Positions 25,120 through 34,322 are shown, numbered from the stretch's first letter. The stretch is DNA of 64,000 bases from CAVVDT01 sp963747005 (GCA_963747005.1 CAVVDT010000008.1:796653-860652); one strand, 5' to 3'. Translations and numbers: made by a program. The notes: a model not told the origin generated them from the letters alone.

Positions 25120-26226
25120 ATGGACCGTTCAGCGCCCTCAGCCCTTGTCCCGCGACCCGGACTCGACGAAGTCGGGTATTACATGGTGGGGATATCGCGG
25201 CTGCCGGGTTTCAACCGCATCGTCAAGCTGTCGTCGAACGAATCGCCGTTGGGGCCGAGCCCTGCCGCCGTCGCGGCTGCCAGCCGGGTTCTCACCGAAG
25301 CTCACCGCTATCCAGAGATCGATCTCGAAGGTTTGCCCAATGGTATTGCCCGGCGCTTCGGTCTCGATCCCGCGCAGATCGCCTTTGGTCCCGGGTCCGA
25401 CGAAGTGCTGCTGCGGTTGGTCAATGCCTATTCCGGTCCGGGCGACGAAGTCATCCATTCCGAACACGCCTACATGCAGTTTCCGATCTACGCCATCCGG
25501 GCCGGATCAACTCCGGTCGCGGCCGTCGATGTCGATTTCCGCCACAGCGTCGACAATATTCTTTCAGCCGTGAGTGGGCGCACCAGGATCGTCATGGTTG
25601 CCAATCCGGACAACCCGTCAGGCACCTATCTGCCGGGCGCCGAAATCCGCCGGCTGCGCAACGCCCTGCGCGATGACATTCTGCTGATCGTCGATGCCGC
25701 CTATGACGAATATGCCCGCGCGCCCGATTACGAAAGCGCCACGCGTCTCGTCGGCGAGTTCGACAATGTCGTGGTGACGCGCACCTTTTCCAAACTGTTC
25801 TGCCTGGCGGGCCTGAGGCTCGGCTGGTGTTACGGACCCAGACCGGTCATCGATCTCATGGAGCGCATCGGTCCCTCGTTCCCGGTCAATATCGCCGCCC
25901 AGGCCGCCGGCATCGCGGCGCTGGAGGATGACGGGCACATCGAGGCGGTCATCGCCCACAACCGCAAATGGATCGACCGCTTTGCCTCGGCGCTGACCGC
26001 CATGGGTCTTTCAGTCTATCCCAGCCAGACCAACTTCGTGCTGGTACGTTTCCCCGACCAGCCTGGCCGCACCGCCGCCGAAGCCGATGCCCACCTCAAG
26101 CGCCACGGCATCGTCGCACGCAAGTTCGCGCTTCCCGACTTCGCCGACAAGCTGCGCTTCACCATCGGCCTCGGTGACGAGATGGAAAAGACCATCAAGG
26201 CGCTCAGGGCCTTCATGTCGGCATAA
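25120..26226 (+). CDS. PLP-dependent aminotransferase, HisC-like (class I/II)
   Basis: A 368-residue fold-type I aminotransferase. The motif KLSSNESPLGPSP near residue 38, the NPDNPSGTYLP cofactor segment and RTFSKLFCLAGLRLG with the PLP-binding Lys are all present. It looks like histidinol-phosphate aminotransferase, but it lies among catabolic genes and not in a his operon, so it more likely deaminates an amino acid derived from the imported substrate. The ATG at 25120 follows GCGGAGAAGCCC. The convergent gene begins 12 bp after its stop. Confidence 0.9.
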   Translation: MDRSAPSALVPRPGLDEVGYYMVGISRLPGFNRIVKLSSNESPLGPSPAAVAAASRVLTEAHRYPEIDLEGLPNGIARRFGLDPAQIAFGPGSDEVLLRLVNAYSGPGDEVIHSEHAYMQFPIYAIRAGSTPVAAVDVDFRHSVDNILSAVSGRTRIVMVANPDNPSGTYLPGAEIRRLRNALRDDILLIVDAAYDEYARAPDYESATRLVGEFDNVVVTRTFSKLFCLAGLRLGWCYGPRPVIDLMERIGPSFPVNIAAQAAGIAALEDDGHIEAVIAHNRKWIDRFASALTAMGLSVYPSQTNFVLVRFPDQPGRTAAEADAHLKRHGIVARKFALPDFADKLRFTIGLGDEMEKTIKALRAFMSA

Positions 26227-26238
26227 CTGTGCGGGGAC

Positions 26239-27336
26239 TCAGATGCCGATGTCCCAGCGCATGTCGAAGGCATTGCGAGATCCCGGATAGCGGTCAAGCA
26301 GGGCGCGGATATCGGGACGGTCGAGGAAGACGAAGCGGCCGTTGTCCCAGAACGCCGTACCATCGAAGCTGATGGTGGCATCGAACACCGAAATGCAGAT
26401 ATCGCCCGGACCGTCGCCGCACAGATGGAAGTGGGTGTAACGCGGGCTGCCATAGGCCAGATCACCCCATTTCTCGATGTTGGCGAGGGGATCGCCGCGG
26501 TAATAGGTCCGGGGATAGATGCCGGTGTGCCAGGAGTTGCAGCAATAGGGATCACCGCCGCTGCGCGCCGCGACGGTGTGGAAGTGCCGATCGATCCGGC
26601 CGACAAGGTCGCTGTCGCCTTCAAATGAGGATATGCGCCCGTTGTCGATGATGGCTTCGACAGGCCCATCGATCCGCGTCAGGCTGTCGTCATAGGCAGT
26701 GGTCGACGTCGATGTGAGCCAGCGCCCGAGCGGCAGGCGGCCCGACAGGCCGGCGCAAGTGAGCGGCGGAAAGATCATCACGGGGAACAGCTTGACGGTG
26801 AATTGGGCCGCGACAGCTTCGCCCGTGCCGGTTGTGTCGGTCATCGGTCCTTCCAGCCTCGTGCCTGCCGGGCAGACGATGCGGCAGGCGCTGGCGGCCG
26901 CGATCTCTGTCATCAATCGCTCAAGGACGTCCTCGAATAGCCGATAGTCCACCTGCGCGAAGGCATCGCCGAGATAGCCGTTGTCGTGGGTATAGCACAT
27001 GGTCTTGCTGCACCGGCTGGCGAGGCTGGAAAAGCGCACCTGATCGCCGATGCGGGCAAAGAAGATGGTGTGGTCGGCCTGCTGCATGGCTGCCGCGAGG
27101 CCCGCGGGAAAGTCGTGCGGACCGCTGGTCTGCGGGGCCAGCACCACCTTGGCGTCGGCGCCGATGTCGCGGGCCACATCGGCCACGACATCGCACACTT
27201 CAGGCTCGAAGAAGGCCCGCTCACCCTGCTCCCCGATGATGAGGACGCGGTCGCCGGCTTCGACCCCTGCACAATTGCGCAGGATGTTCAGGGCGCCGGC
27301 TCGCGCATCGTCTTGGATCTGCTGCATGGTAATCAC
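26239..27336 (-). CDS. Uncharacterised protein with M29-aminopeptidase-like / NicX-like resemblance
   Basis: A 365-residue protein. I do not recognise it firmly. The N-terminal region (GDRVLIIGEQGER and VVADVARDIGADAKVV) and a late His-containing segment (YTHFHLCGDGPGD) resemble the fold family that contains M29 metallo-aminopeptidases and 2,5-dihydroxypyridine dioxygenase NicX, but the HxD iron motif of NicX is not conserved. The start is GTG at 27336, overlapping the ATPase stop as GTGA, so it is the last coupled gene of the second ABC operon. It may act on the imported compound, as a peptidase or ring-opening enzyme. Both are guesses. Confidence 0.5.
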   Translation of the reverse strand: MITMQQIQDDARAGALNILRNCAGVEAGDRVLIIGEQGERAFFEPEVCDVVADVARDIGADAKVVLAPQTSGPHDFPAGLAAAMQQADHTIFFARIGDQVRFSSLASRCSKTMCYTHDNGYLGDAFAQVDYRLFEDVLERLMTEIAAASACRIVCPAGTRLEGPMTDTTGTGEAVAAQFTVKLFPVMIFPPLTCAGLSGRLPLGRWLTSTSTTAYDDSLTRIDGPVEAIIDNGRISSFEGDSDLVGRIDRHFHTVAARSGGDPYCCNSWHTGIYPRTYYRGDPLANIEKWGDLAYGSPRYTHFHLCGDGPGDICISVFDATISFDGTAFWDNGRFVFLDRPDIRALLDRYPGSRNAFDMRWDIGI

Positions 27337-29000
27337 GGTACCGGAAGGTCAGCCGGCGCACTGGCAAGTCGGCCGGCCATGATGTCATCCAGCCAGTCGG
27401 TGCGCAGATCGGGCACCGAATCGAGCAGCAATTGCGTATAGGCGTGGTGCGGCGGCGTCAGGACCTGGCGGGTGGTGCCTTGCTCGACCACCTCACCCTC
27501 GCGCATGACGGCGACGGTATCGGCGATGCGGGCGATGATCGAGATGTCATGGGTGATGAAGATGTAGGCGACCTTCAGCCGCTCCTGAAGCTGGTGCAGC
27601 AGATCGAGGATGGTGGCCGCGACGATGGTATCCAGCGCCGAGGTTATCTCATCGCAGATGATGACCTTGGGATCGGCCGCCAGCGCCCGGGCGAGGTTGA
27701 TCCGCTGACGCTGGCCCCCCGACAGTTCGCGCGGATAGCGCGAAACATAACTTGACGGCAGCTCCACCAGTTCCAGCAGTTCCTCGACCCGGCGCGCAAG
27801 TGCCTTGCCGCGCATGCCGAAATAGAATGCCAGGGGTCGCCCGATAATCTTGGAAATGCGGTGGCGGGGATTGAGCGCCACGTCCGCCATCTGGAAGGCG
27901 AACTGGATTGAACGCAATTCCTCGCGACTGCGGCGCGCCAGCGGGCCGGCGAGCGACTTGCCCGCCAGCCGCACCTCACCCGAGCGTGGCGGCATGAGAC
28001 CGGCGATGACCCGCCCCAGCGTGGTCTTGCCCGAACCCGATTCGCCGATGATGCCGAGGGTGCGCGACTCTTCCAGCGCGATCGACACGTCTCTCAGCGC
28101 CAGGAACTGTTGGCCCGGCCCGTATCCGGCGGTGACCGCGTCGACGCTCAGCACCGGTGCGCCGGCTGCACGTCCTGACGGCGTCGAGCGAGCCGGCGGC
28201 AGCGATTTCGGCATCACATGGGCGGCCGCGATGAGGTCCTTCGTATAGGATTGCGAAGGCGCGTTGACGATCTGTTCGGCGGGGCCGAATTCGACCATCT
28301 CACCGTCCTTCAGAACCAGAATGTCATCGGCAAGCTGGGCCACGACGGCCAGGTCGTGGCTCACGTAGATGGCCGAGGTGTGACGGTCGCGGATGAGGCG
28401 CTTGAAGGATTGCAGCACCTCGATCTGGGTGGTGACGTCGAGCGCTGTGGTCGGTTCGTCGAGGATCAGCAGCCTGGGGTCGCAGATCATTGCCATCGCC
28501 GCCATGAGGCGCTGCAACTGGCCGCCGGAGACCTGATGGGGAAAGCGCTCACCGATATGTTCAGGGTCCGGCAGGTCAAGCTCGCGGTAAAGGCTGATGG
28601 CCTTGGCGCGGGCCTGCTGCTCGCTCAGGAGGTTCTTGATGACCGGCGTCTCGATGACCTGGGTGTTGATCCTCAGGGCCGCGTTGAAGGAGGCCGCCGC
28701 GCTTTGCGCCACATAGGAGACATCCGCCCCGCGCAGGCGCCGCCGGGCGGTGGTGTCGATGGCCAGCATGTCGGTGCCGTCGAGCATCGCATGGCCGCCG
28801 GTGATGACGCAGCCGGCCCGCGCAAAGCCCATGCAGGCGAGCGAGATGGTGGTCTTGCCGGAGCCGGACTCCCCGATCAGCGCCAGCACCTTGCCCGGCG
28901 CAATGGCCAGCGAGACGTCCTTGACGATAGGCGTCAGCACGCCTTTGCGACTGCGCGCGGCGACATCGAGATGATCGACCTGCAGGACGGTTGCGCCCAT
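27333..29000 (-). CDS. Oligopeptide-type ABC transporter, fused DppD-DppF ATPase (second system)
   Basis: A 555-residue protein with two ABC domains: Walker A GESGSGKTT in each, and signatures VSGGQLQR and LSGGQRQR. Both domains keep the D-loop and H-loop regions. It is shorter than the first system's fusion because the linker and Cys-rich tails are reduced. The ATG at 29000 begins MGATVLQVDHLDV after GGAGGAACT; the frame upstream of this is shadow sequence. It starts five bases before the end of the permease gene. Confidence 0.93.
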   Translation of the reverse strand: MGATVLQVDHLDVAARSRKGVLTPIVKDVSLAIAPGKVLALIGESGSGKTTISLACMGFARAGCVITGGHAMLDGTDMLAIDTTARRRLRGADVSYVAQSAAASFNAALRINTQVIETPVIKNLLSEQQARAKAISLYRELDLPDPEHIGERFPHQVSGGQLQRLMAAMAMICDPRLLILDEPTTALDVTTQIEVLQSFKRLIRDRHTSAIYVSHDLAVVAQLADDILVLKDGEMVEFGPAEQIVNAPSQSYTKDLIAAAHVMPKSLPPARSTPSGRAAGAPVLSVDAVTAGYGPGQQFLALRDVSIALEESRTLGIIGESGSGKTTLGRVIAGLMPPRSGEVRLAGKSLAGPLARRSREELRSIQFAFQMADVALNPRHRISKIIGRPLAFYFGMRGKALARRVEELLELVELPSSYVSRYPRELSGGQRQRINLARALAADPKVIICDEITSALDTIVAATILDLLHQLQERLKVAYIFITHDISIIARIADTVAVMREGEVVEQGTTRQVLTPPHHAYTQLLLDSVPDLRTDWLDDIMAGRLASAPADLPVP

Positions 29001-29004
29001 CGGC

Positions 29005-29868
29005 CTAGAGTTCCTCCGGCAGGCTGGCATCGGCGCTCTTGAGATACCAGTCGACCAGCATGTTGACCGACACCGTGACGATGGCAATGCACATCGCCGG
29101 ATAGAGCGGCGACAGGCGCCCGTAGAGCAGCGCCTGCATGTTCTCCTTGACCATCAGCCCGAGGTCGGAATGGGGCGGTTGCACGCCGAGGCCGAGAAAG
29201 CTGAGGGCGGAGATAAACAGGATGGCGTAGGTGAAGCGGATACCGAATTCGGCGGCCAAGGGCGGCAGCGCATTGGGGAGGATTTCCTGCCACATGATCC
29301 ACACCAGCCCTTCGCCGCGCACCCGGGCGGCCTCGATGTAGTCCTGCACCACAATATCCATGGCCAGCGCCCGGGCGACCCGGAACACCCGGGTGGCATC
29401 GATCAGCGCCACGGTGACGATGAGCACGGTAAACGACGAGCCGAGGCTGGTGACCACGATGAGGGCGATCATGATGGAGGGAAACGAGATCAGCGCATCC
29501 ACCGTGCGGCTCAGGGCCATGTCGATACGCCCGCCGCTGACGGCGGCGACGAACCCGATGCTCGAACCGATGAGAAAGGCCAGGAGCGAGATGGCGAGCG
29601 CCACCGACAGGGTGACGCGGGTACCGTAGATGAGGCGCGAGAGAATGTCGCGCCCCAGGAAGTCGCTGCCCAGAAGCATTTTGGCGTTCGGCGCCATGAA
29701 GCTGGTGTCGGTGAGAATGGCGCGTTCGCTGTGCGGGGCGATGAGCGGCGCGAACACAACGACCAGTGCAAAGAACACCAGGAACGCGGCGCAGGTTGCC
29801 GCCGTCGGGGTGAGGTCCGACCACAATTGCCGCAATGGGCTGGCAATCTCGGCCTCCCGGGCGCTCAT
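29005..29868 (-). CDS. ABC transporter permease, DppC type (second system)
   Basis: A 287-residue permease with about six membrane segments, LGSDFLGRDILSRLIYGTRV on the periplasmic side and AARVRGEGLVWIMWQEILPN as the ATPase-coupling loop. The ATG at 29868 overlaps the preceding permease stop as ATGA. The same open frame continues far upstream to 31047, but that part lies inside the partner permease and is not real. Confidence 0.92.
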   Translation of the reverse strand: MSAREAEIASPLRQLWSDLTPTAATCAAFLVFFALVVVFAPLIAPHSERAILTDTSFMAPNAKMLLGSDFLGRDILSRLIYGTRVTLSVALAISLLAFLIGSSIGFVAAVSGGRIDMALSRTVDALISFPSIMIALIVVTSLGSSFTVLIVTVALIDATRVFRVARALAMDIVVQDYIEAARVRGEGLVWIMWQEILPNALPPLAAEFGIRFTYAILFISALSFLGLGVQPPHSDLGLMVKENMQALLYGRLSPLYPAMCIAIVTVSVNMLVDWYLKSADASLPEEL

Positions 29869-30818
29869 TTCGGATACCTCAGGCGCGGGTTGGCGATGAT
29901 GGCCACGATGTCGGCGATGAGGTTGAGCACCACGTAGACGGCGCAGAAGATCATGGCGCAGTCCTGCACCACGGGGACGTCGCGGGTGGTCACGGCCTCG
30001 ATGGTGAGGCGGCCGAGGCCGGCGAAGTTGAACAGCGTCTCGATCACAACGATACCGGAAATGAGATAGGCAAGGTTGAGCGCCACCACGTTGACGATGG
30101 GGGCAATGGCGTTGGGCAGGGCATGGAGGATGAGCAGCCGCCAGCGCGGCACGCCCTTCAGCAGGGCCATTTCGATGGCCGGTGTGGTGAGGACGTTGAG
30201 GACGGCGGTGCGGGTCATGCGCACCATGTGGGCGAGCACGGTGAAGACCAGGGCCGCCACCGGCAGGGTGAGCACCCGGACGATGTGGGCGATGTCGGCA
30301 CCCGGTCTGATATTGGCGATGGCGGGGAGCCAGCCGAGCGTCACCGCGAAAATCGAGACCAGCACGATCGCCACCAGAAAATCCGGCACCGAGATCAGGG
30401 TGAGCGACAGCGTCGAGATGATGCGGTCGAGCGGGCCGTTGGGCTTGAGGGCCGACACCAGTCCGAGCCCGACCGCCAGTGGCACCGCCACCAGCGCCGT
30501 CGCGCCGGCCAGCATGAAGGTATTGCCGATGCGTTCGGAGATGAGATCGGATATGCGTGCCGGCGACGACAGGGCGGTGCCGAGATCGCCGGTCAGCAGA
30601 TGCCCGAGCCAGTGCAGGTAGCGCAGATAGGCAGGCTCGTCGAGCCCCAGGCGGGCGCGGATGAGGGCCACCAGTTCGGGCGTGGCCGACTGGCCGAGGA
30701 TGGCGTGGGCTACGTCGCCTGGAAGGATTTCGGTTCCGGCAAAGACCAGCAGCGAGACGACGAACAGGATGACCACGCCGATGGCCAACCGTCGCCCGAT
30801 GAGGGCAAGCAAATTCAT
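29865..30818 (-). CDS. ABC transporter permease, DppB type (second system)
   Basis: A 317-residue permease. It has an N-terminal helix, the extracytoplasmic GTALSSPARISDLISERIGN loop and a coupling loop in VRMTRTAVLNVLTTPAIEMAL. The ATG at 30818 has an AGGAGGCGGGGCGG ribosome site, unlike the first system's DppB. It follows the binding-protein gene after a 98-bp spacer that contains a strong hairpin. Confidence 0.92.
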   Translation of the reverse strand: MNLLALIGRRLAIGVVILFVVSLLVFAGTEILPGDVAHAILGQSATPELVALIRARLGLDEPAYLRYLHWLGHLLTGDLGTALSSPARISDLISERIGNTFMLAGATALVAVPLAVGLGLVSALKPNGPLDRIISTLSLTLISVPDFLVAIVLVSIFAVTLGWLPAIANIRPGADIAHIVRVLTLPVAALVFTVLAHMVRMTRTAVLNVLTTPAIEMALLKGVPRWRLLILHALPNAIAPIVNVVALNLAYLISGIVVIETLFNFAGLGRLTIEAVTTRDVPVVQDCAMIFCAVYVVLNLIADIVAIIANPRLRYPK

Positions 30819-30852
30819 CCGCCCCGCCTCCTGCCGGTTGCGCTTGACTATT

Positions 30853-30898
30853 GGACCTGAAGGGAGGCCGGCCCTGACGCACGGCTCCCTTCAGGTCC
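30853..30898 (-). terminator. Intra-operon hairpin after the second binding-protein gene
   Basis: A perfect 14-bp stem (GGACCTGAAGGGAG at 30853-30866, complement at 30885-30898) with an 18-base loop lies 19 bp after the binding-protein stop and before the permease. There is no T-run. As in the first ABC operon, it probably stabilises the binding-protein message or reduces read-through. Confidence 0.7.
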
Positions 30899-30916
30899 GT
30901 TCTCGCACACCCAAGC

Positions 30917-32515
30917 CTACGCGTCGATCCAGACGGTCCGCGCGAACTGGTAAAAGCCCAGCGGTCCCGAAGGATGCGGCGTGATCCCCTTGATCTCGGT
31001 GCGGGTGGCATCGAGGAAGTCGGTGAAGGCGGTGGTGATATGGCCACCCTCGTCCTGCAGCATGCGCTGCATTTCGCAGTACATCTCCTTGCGTTTGGCG
31101 AAATCGGTCACACCGCGCGCCTCGACCAGCAACTTGTCGAATTTCTCGTTGTTCCAGTGGGTTTCGTTGTAATCGCCGCCGCTCTTGAAGGCGATGGAGA
31201 AGATGAGGTCCGGCACCGGGCGCGGGTCCCAGCCCGACGCGCACATGGGCTTCTGGATCCACACCGACGACCAGTAGGTATCGGGCGGCGGCTGGACGAT
31301 GTTGAGTTTGACGCCGCAGGCGGCGGCCGACTGCTGGTAGACCTGAGCGGCCGCCAGCGATCCCGCCCCCGGCACGTCCGAGGCGTAATAGTCGATGGCG
31401 GTGTTCTCAAGGCCCGCCTTCTTGATGTGGAAGCGGGCCTTGTCGGGATCATAGACGCGCTGCGGGATATCGGAGCAATAGAACGGATCGACCGGCGAGA
31501 TGGGATGGTCGTTGCCAACCGATCCGAGACCCTTGAAGACGTTGCGGACCACTTTCTCGCGGTCGAGGGCGTATTTGAGCGCCAGGCGCACATCGTTGTC
31601 GCTGGTGGGCGCGCGGTCAAGCATCATGGCGGTGTTGATGAACTTGCCGCTCTTGGTCAGCAGCAACCGGGTGACGCTGTTCGCCTTGATCAGGTCGACC
31701 GCCTTGGGGTCGAGTTCGATCATCACGTTGATGTCGCCGGAAATCAGCGCGTTGACGCGGGCCGTCAGGTCGCCGATGCCCACCACCTCGATCTCGTCGA
31801 CCCACGGACCCCCCTCGCCCCAATAGTGGTCGTTGCGGGTGAAGACATATTGCGAACCGGGATCGAACACCTTGACCTTGTAGGGACCGGTGCCCGGTGC
31901 GGTATGTGCGAAGTCCTCGTATTTGTCCTGGGTGATGTGGACGCGGGTATCGCTCATCACGATGGGGAAGTCGGCATTGGGACCGGCAAGGGTGAAGCGG
32001 ACAGTGTACTTGTCCTCCTTCTTCATCTCCTTGATCTGGCTCATGAAGGCCTTGGCGGGACTTTCCGACTTCGGATTGGCATGGCGCCAGGCCGAATAGA
32101 TGACATCGTCGGCGGTCAGTTCCTTGCCGTTGTGGAACATGACACCCTTGCGCAGCTTGAAAACCCAGTCGCTGGCATCCTTGCCGGTCTCGAAGGATTC
32201 GGCCAGCCACGGAATGGGCTTCAGATCGGGACCACGGTTCACCAGAGTGTCGTAGACCGTGTAGCCCATCAGCAGGTTGGAGGTGGAATAGAACTTGGTG
32301 GGATCGAGCGAGTCCTTGGCTTGTGCGGCCTCGCCGCCGACCACGACCCGGCCGCCCTTCTTGGGGGTCGCCGCACCCGCCCGGTCGGCGAGCAGTGCAT
32401 TGACGACACCGACGCTGGCACCGGCGGCCATCATCCGGCCGATGAATTCGCGGCGCGACATCCGTCCCGCCACCAACTGCGCGAAATAGTATCTGGATTG
32501 CTGCTCCCGGGACAT
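30917..32515 (-). CDS. Oligopeptide/DppA-type ABC substrate-binding protein (Tat-exported, second system)
   Basis: A 532-residue SBP_bac_5 protein. The N-terminus carries the twin-arginine motif MSRREFIGRMMAAG and a likely cleavage after GAA. The mature part has WVFKLRKGVMFHNGKELTADDVIYS, typical of this family. The ATG at 32515 follows GGAAAGGATCC; the codon at 32572 is in the leader. An operator-like palindrome lies 68 bp upstream. It should set the specificity of the second transporter, and the ligand is unknown. Confidence 0.92.
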   Translation of the reverse strand: MSREQQSRYYFAQLVAGRMSRREFIGRMMAAGASVGVVNALLADRAGAATPKKGGRVVVGGEAAQAKDSLDPTKFYSTSNLLMGYTVYDTLVNRGPDLKPIPWLAESFETGKDASDWVFKLRKGVMFHNGKELTADDVIYSAWRHANPKSESPAKAFMSQIKEMKKEDKYTVRFTLAGPNADFPIVMSDTRVHITQDKYEDFAHTAPGTGPYKVKVFDPGSQYVFTRNDHYWGEGGPWVDEIEVVGIGDLTARVNALISGDINVMIELDPKAVDLIKANSVTRLLLTKSGKFINTAMMLDRAPTSDNDVRLALKYALDREKVVRNVFKGLGSVGNDHPISPVDPFYCSDIPQRVYDPDKARFHIKKAGLENTAIDYYASDVPGAGSLAAAQVYQQSAAACGVKLNIVQPPPDTYWSSVWIQKPMCASGWDPRPVPDLIFSIAFKSGGDYNETHWNNEKFDKLLVEARGVTDFAKRKEMYCEMQRMLQDEGGHITTAFTDFLDATRTEIKGITPHPSGPLGFYQFARTVWIDA

Positions 32516-32582
32516 GCTGGATCCTTTCCCTATGGCAGGCTGACTGCCTTTCGAATGCCGCAAGCGGCCCAATCCCCACGAC

Positions 32583-32592
32583 TGTGATCACA
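32583..32592. promoter_or_regulatory. Putative operator upstream of the second ABC operon
   Basis: A perfect TGTGATCACA lies 68 bp before the binding-protein start. Its left flank (AC) also matches the 23985-24000 site. This is the third perfect copy of the regulon motif. Confidence 0.55.
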
Positions 32593-32881
32593 CATCATAG
32601 CCAAGGAAGCGCTACCGGCAAGCACAATTTCCGCAATTCTGGGGCATTTTTCTACGTATTGCGCAAAACGTCTTGTTTATATTGCGAATTTCGAAAATCA
32701 CACGGTTTGATCGCCAGGTGCATCGGGGGTCAGCCGGAGGGGCCTGGACGATGGCTGAAGAGGCAGAACGTTGCTCTCAGTGACGAATTACGCAGGTGTG
32801 GGCGATGACCACGCTGGCGTCGGCACGGCACTTGCGGCAAATTCCGCTTCACGACCTTGGACAAGGGGGGAGGAATTCACG
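32593..32881. promoter_or_regulatory. AT-rich divergent promoter region of ABC operon 2 and the amidase
   Basis: This 289-bp stretch separates the divergent ABC operon and amidase. It is unusually AT-rich around 32625-32705. It holds two TATTGCG direct repeats, at 32657-32663 and 32680-32686 (23 bp apart), and the small palindrome TTTCGAAA just after. TATATT near 32677-32682 could be a -10 box for the amidase. No gene is seen. Confidence 0.45.
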
Positions 32882-34321
32882 GTGAGCAACGATGAACTCA
32901 TTCGCATGACGGCTACCGAGGCCGTAGCCGCCCTGCGCGCCGGCGAGGTCTCCTCCCTCGATCTGGTGGAGGCCTCGGCGGCGCGCATCGAAGCGGTCAA
33001 CCCGGCCGTCAACGCCCTGCCGATCCTGTGTCTCGACCGGGCACGCGAGGTGGCGCGCGGCATGACCGCCAGCGCCCCCGCCGGCATCGATGCCGCCCGC
33101 TGGCTCGCCGGCCTGCCCATGGCGATCAAGGATTACAACGACCTCGGTGGCGTCAGGACCACCATGGGTTCGCCGATCTTTGCCGAGCGAGTGGCTGAAC
33201 GCTCCGATGCCACCGTCGCCCGGCTCGAGCGCCATGGCGGCGTCGCGGTGGGCAAGTCCAATGTTCCCGAATTCGCCGGCGGCAACACCTTCAATCCGGT
33301 GTTCGGTGCCACCCGCAACCCCTGGGATATCCGCCTCAGCGCCGGCGGATCGTCCGGCGGCGCCGCCGTGGCGCTGGCGACCGGCATGACGTGGCTGGCC
33401 AACGGCAGCGATTTGGGCGGCTCGTTGCGCACCCCGGCTAGCTTCAACGGCGTCGTCGGCCTCAGGCCCGGCCCCGGCCGGGTGCCGCGCGGCAAGGGCC
33501 TGCCCGCCTTCGATACCCTGTGGGTGGAAGGTCCCATGGGTCGCACCGTGGCCGATGTCGCCTTGATGCTCGATGCCTTGGCGGGCTTCGAGGCCGACGA
33601 TCCGCTGTCCTTCGACACCCCCGCCGGCATTTTCACCGAAGCCTTGCAAGCATCCGCGCTGCCGGCGCGGGTGGGCTTCAGCCGCGACCTTGGCGGCATC
33701 GTTGCGATGGAGCCGGAGATCGCCGACATCTGTGCCGCCGCCGCGGCGCGCTTTGCCGACATCGGTGCCGAGGTCACCGGCGACTGCCCCGACTTCACCG
33801 GGGTGCTGGAGGCCTTCCACACCCTGCGCGGCGTCCTGTTCGGCACCTCGATGGGTCCCACGCTGGAAGCCCACCGGGCCGAAATCAATCCCGACATCGT
33901 GTGGAATATCGAAAAGGGCCTCGATGTGACCGCCGCAGATCTCTTGTCGGCGCAGCGGGTGCGCTGGGCGCTCTATCATCGCATGGTCGAATTCTTTCGC
34001 ACCCACGACCTGTTGATCTGTCCGGCGGTATCGGTTTCGCCGTTCCCGGTCGAGCAGAATTGGGTGGAGGTCATCGACGGCAAGCCCTGCGCCAGCTACA
34101 TCGACTGGTTCGCCATCACCTTCGCGCTCACCATGACCGCCTGCCCGGTGCTGGCCCTGCCGTGCGGCTTCACCCGCGCCGGACTGCCGGTGGGTATCCA
34201 GCTTGTCGGCCGGCCGCGCGGCGAAGAAGCCCTGTTGCGCGCCGCCCACCGCATGGAGGAGGTCTTTGGATGCGCCGCCCGGCTGCCGGTCGAGCCGCGC
34301 CAGGGGGCAAGCGGCAGGTAA
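32882..34321 (+). CDS. Amidase (amidase-signature family)
   Basis: A 479-residue amidase-signature hydrolase. The Ser-cisSer-Lys triad is visible as Lys83 (AIKDYNDLGG), Ser157 (AGGSSGGAAVAL) and Ser181 (GSDLGGSLRTPAS), with the exact 24-residue spacing of the two serines. It hydrolyses a carboxamide. The start is GTG at 32882 after GGGGGGAGGAATTCAC; the longer ATG frame from 32771 has no ribosome site. It is followed after one base by the ThDP enzyme, so both are probably cotranscribed. The substrate is unknown. It may process an amide taken up by the neighbouring transporters. Confidence 0.93.
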   Translation: MSNDELIRMTATEAVAALRAGEVSSLDLVEASAARIEAVNPAVNALPILCLDRAREVARGMTASAPAGIDAARWLAGLPMAIKDYNDLGGVRTTMGSPIFAERVAERSDATVARLERHGGVAVGKSNVPEFAGGNTFNPVFGATRNPWDIRLSAGGSSGGAAVALATGMTWLANGSDLGGSLRTPASFNGVVGLRPGPGRVPRGKGLPAFDTLWVEGPMGRTVADVALMLDALAGFEADDPLSFDTPAGIFTEALQASALPARVGFSRDLGGIVAMEPEIADICAAAAARFADIGAEVTGDCPDFTGVLEAFHTLRGVLFGTSMGPTLEAHRAEINPDIVWNIEKGLDVTAADLLSAQRVRWALYHRMVEFFRTHDLLICPAVSVSPFPVEQNWVEVIDGKPCASYIDWFAITFALTMTACPVLALPCGFTRAGLPVGIQLVGRPRGEEALLRAAHRMEEVFGCAARLPVEPRQGASGR

Positions 34322-34322
34322 C

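Noticed and set aside
29868..31047. Upstream extension of the DppC frame to 31047
   Set aside because: This part runs through the DppB gene in another frame and is Arg/Pro-rich. The real DppC begins at 29868 with an ATGA overlap.
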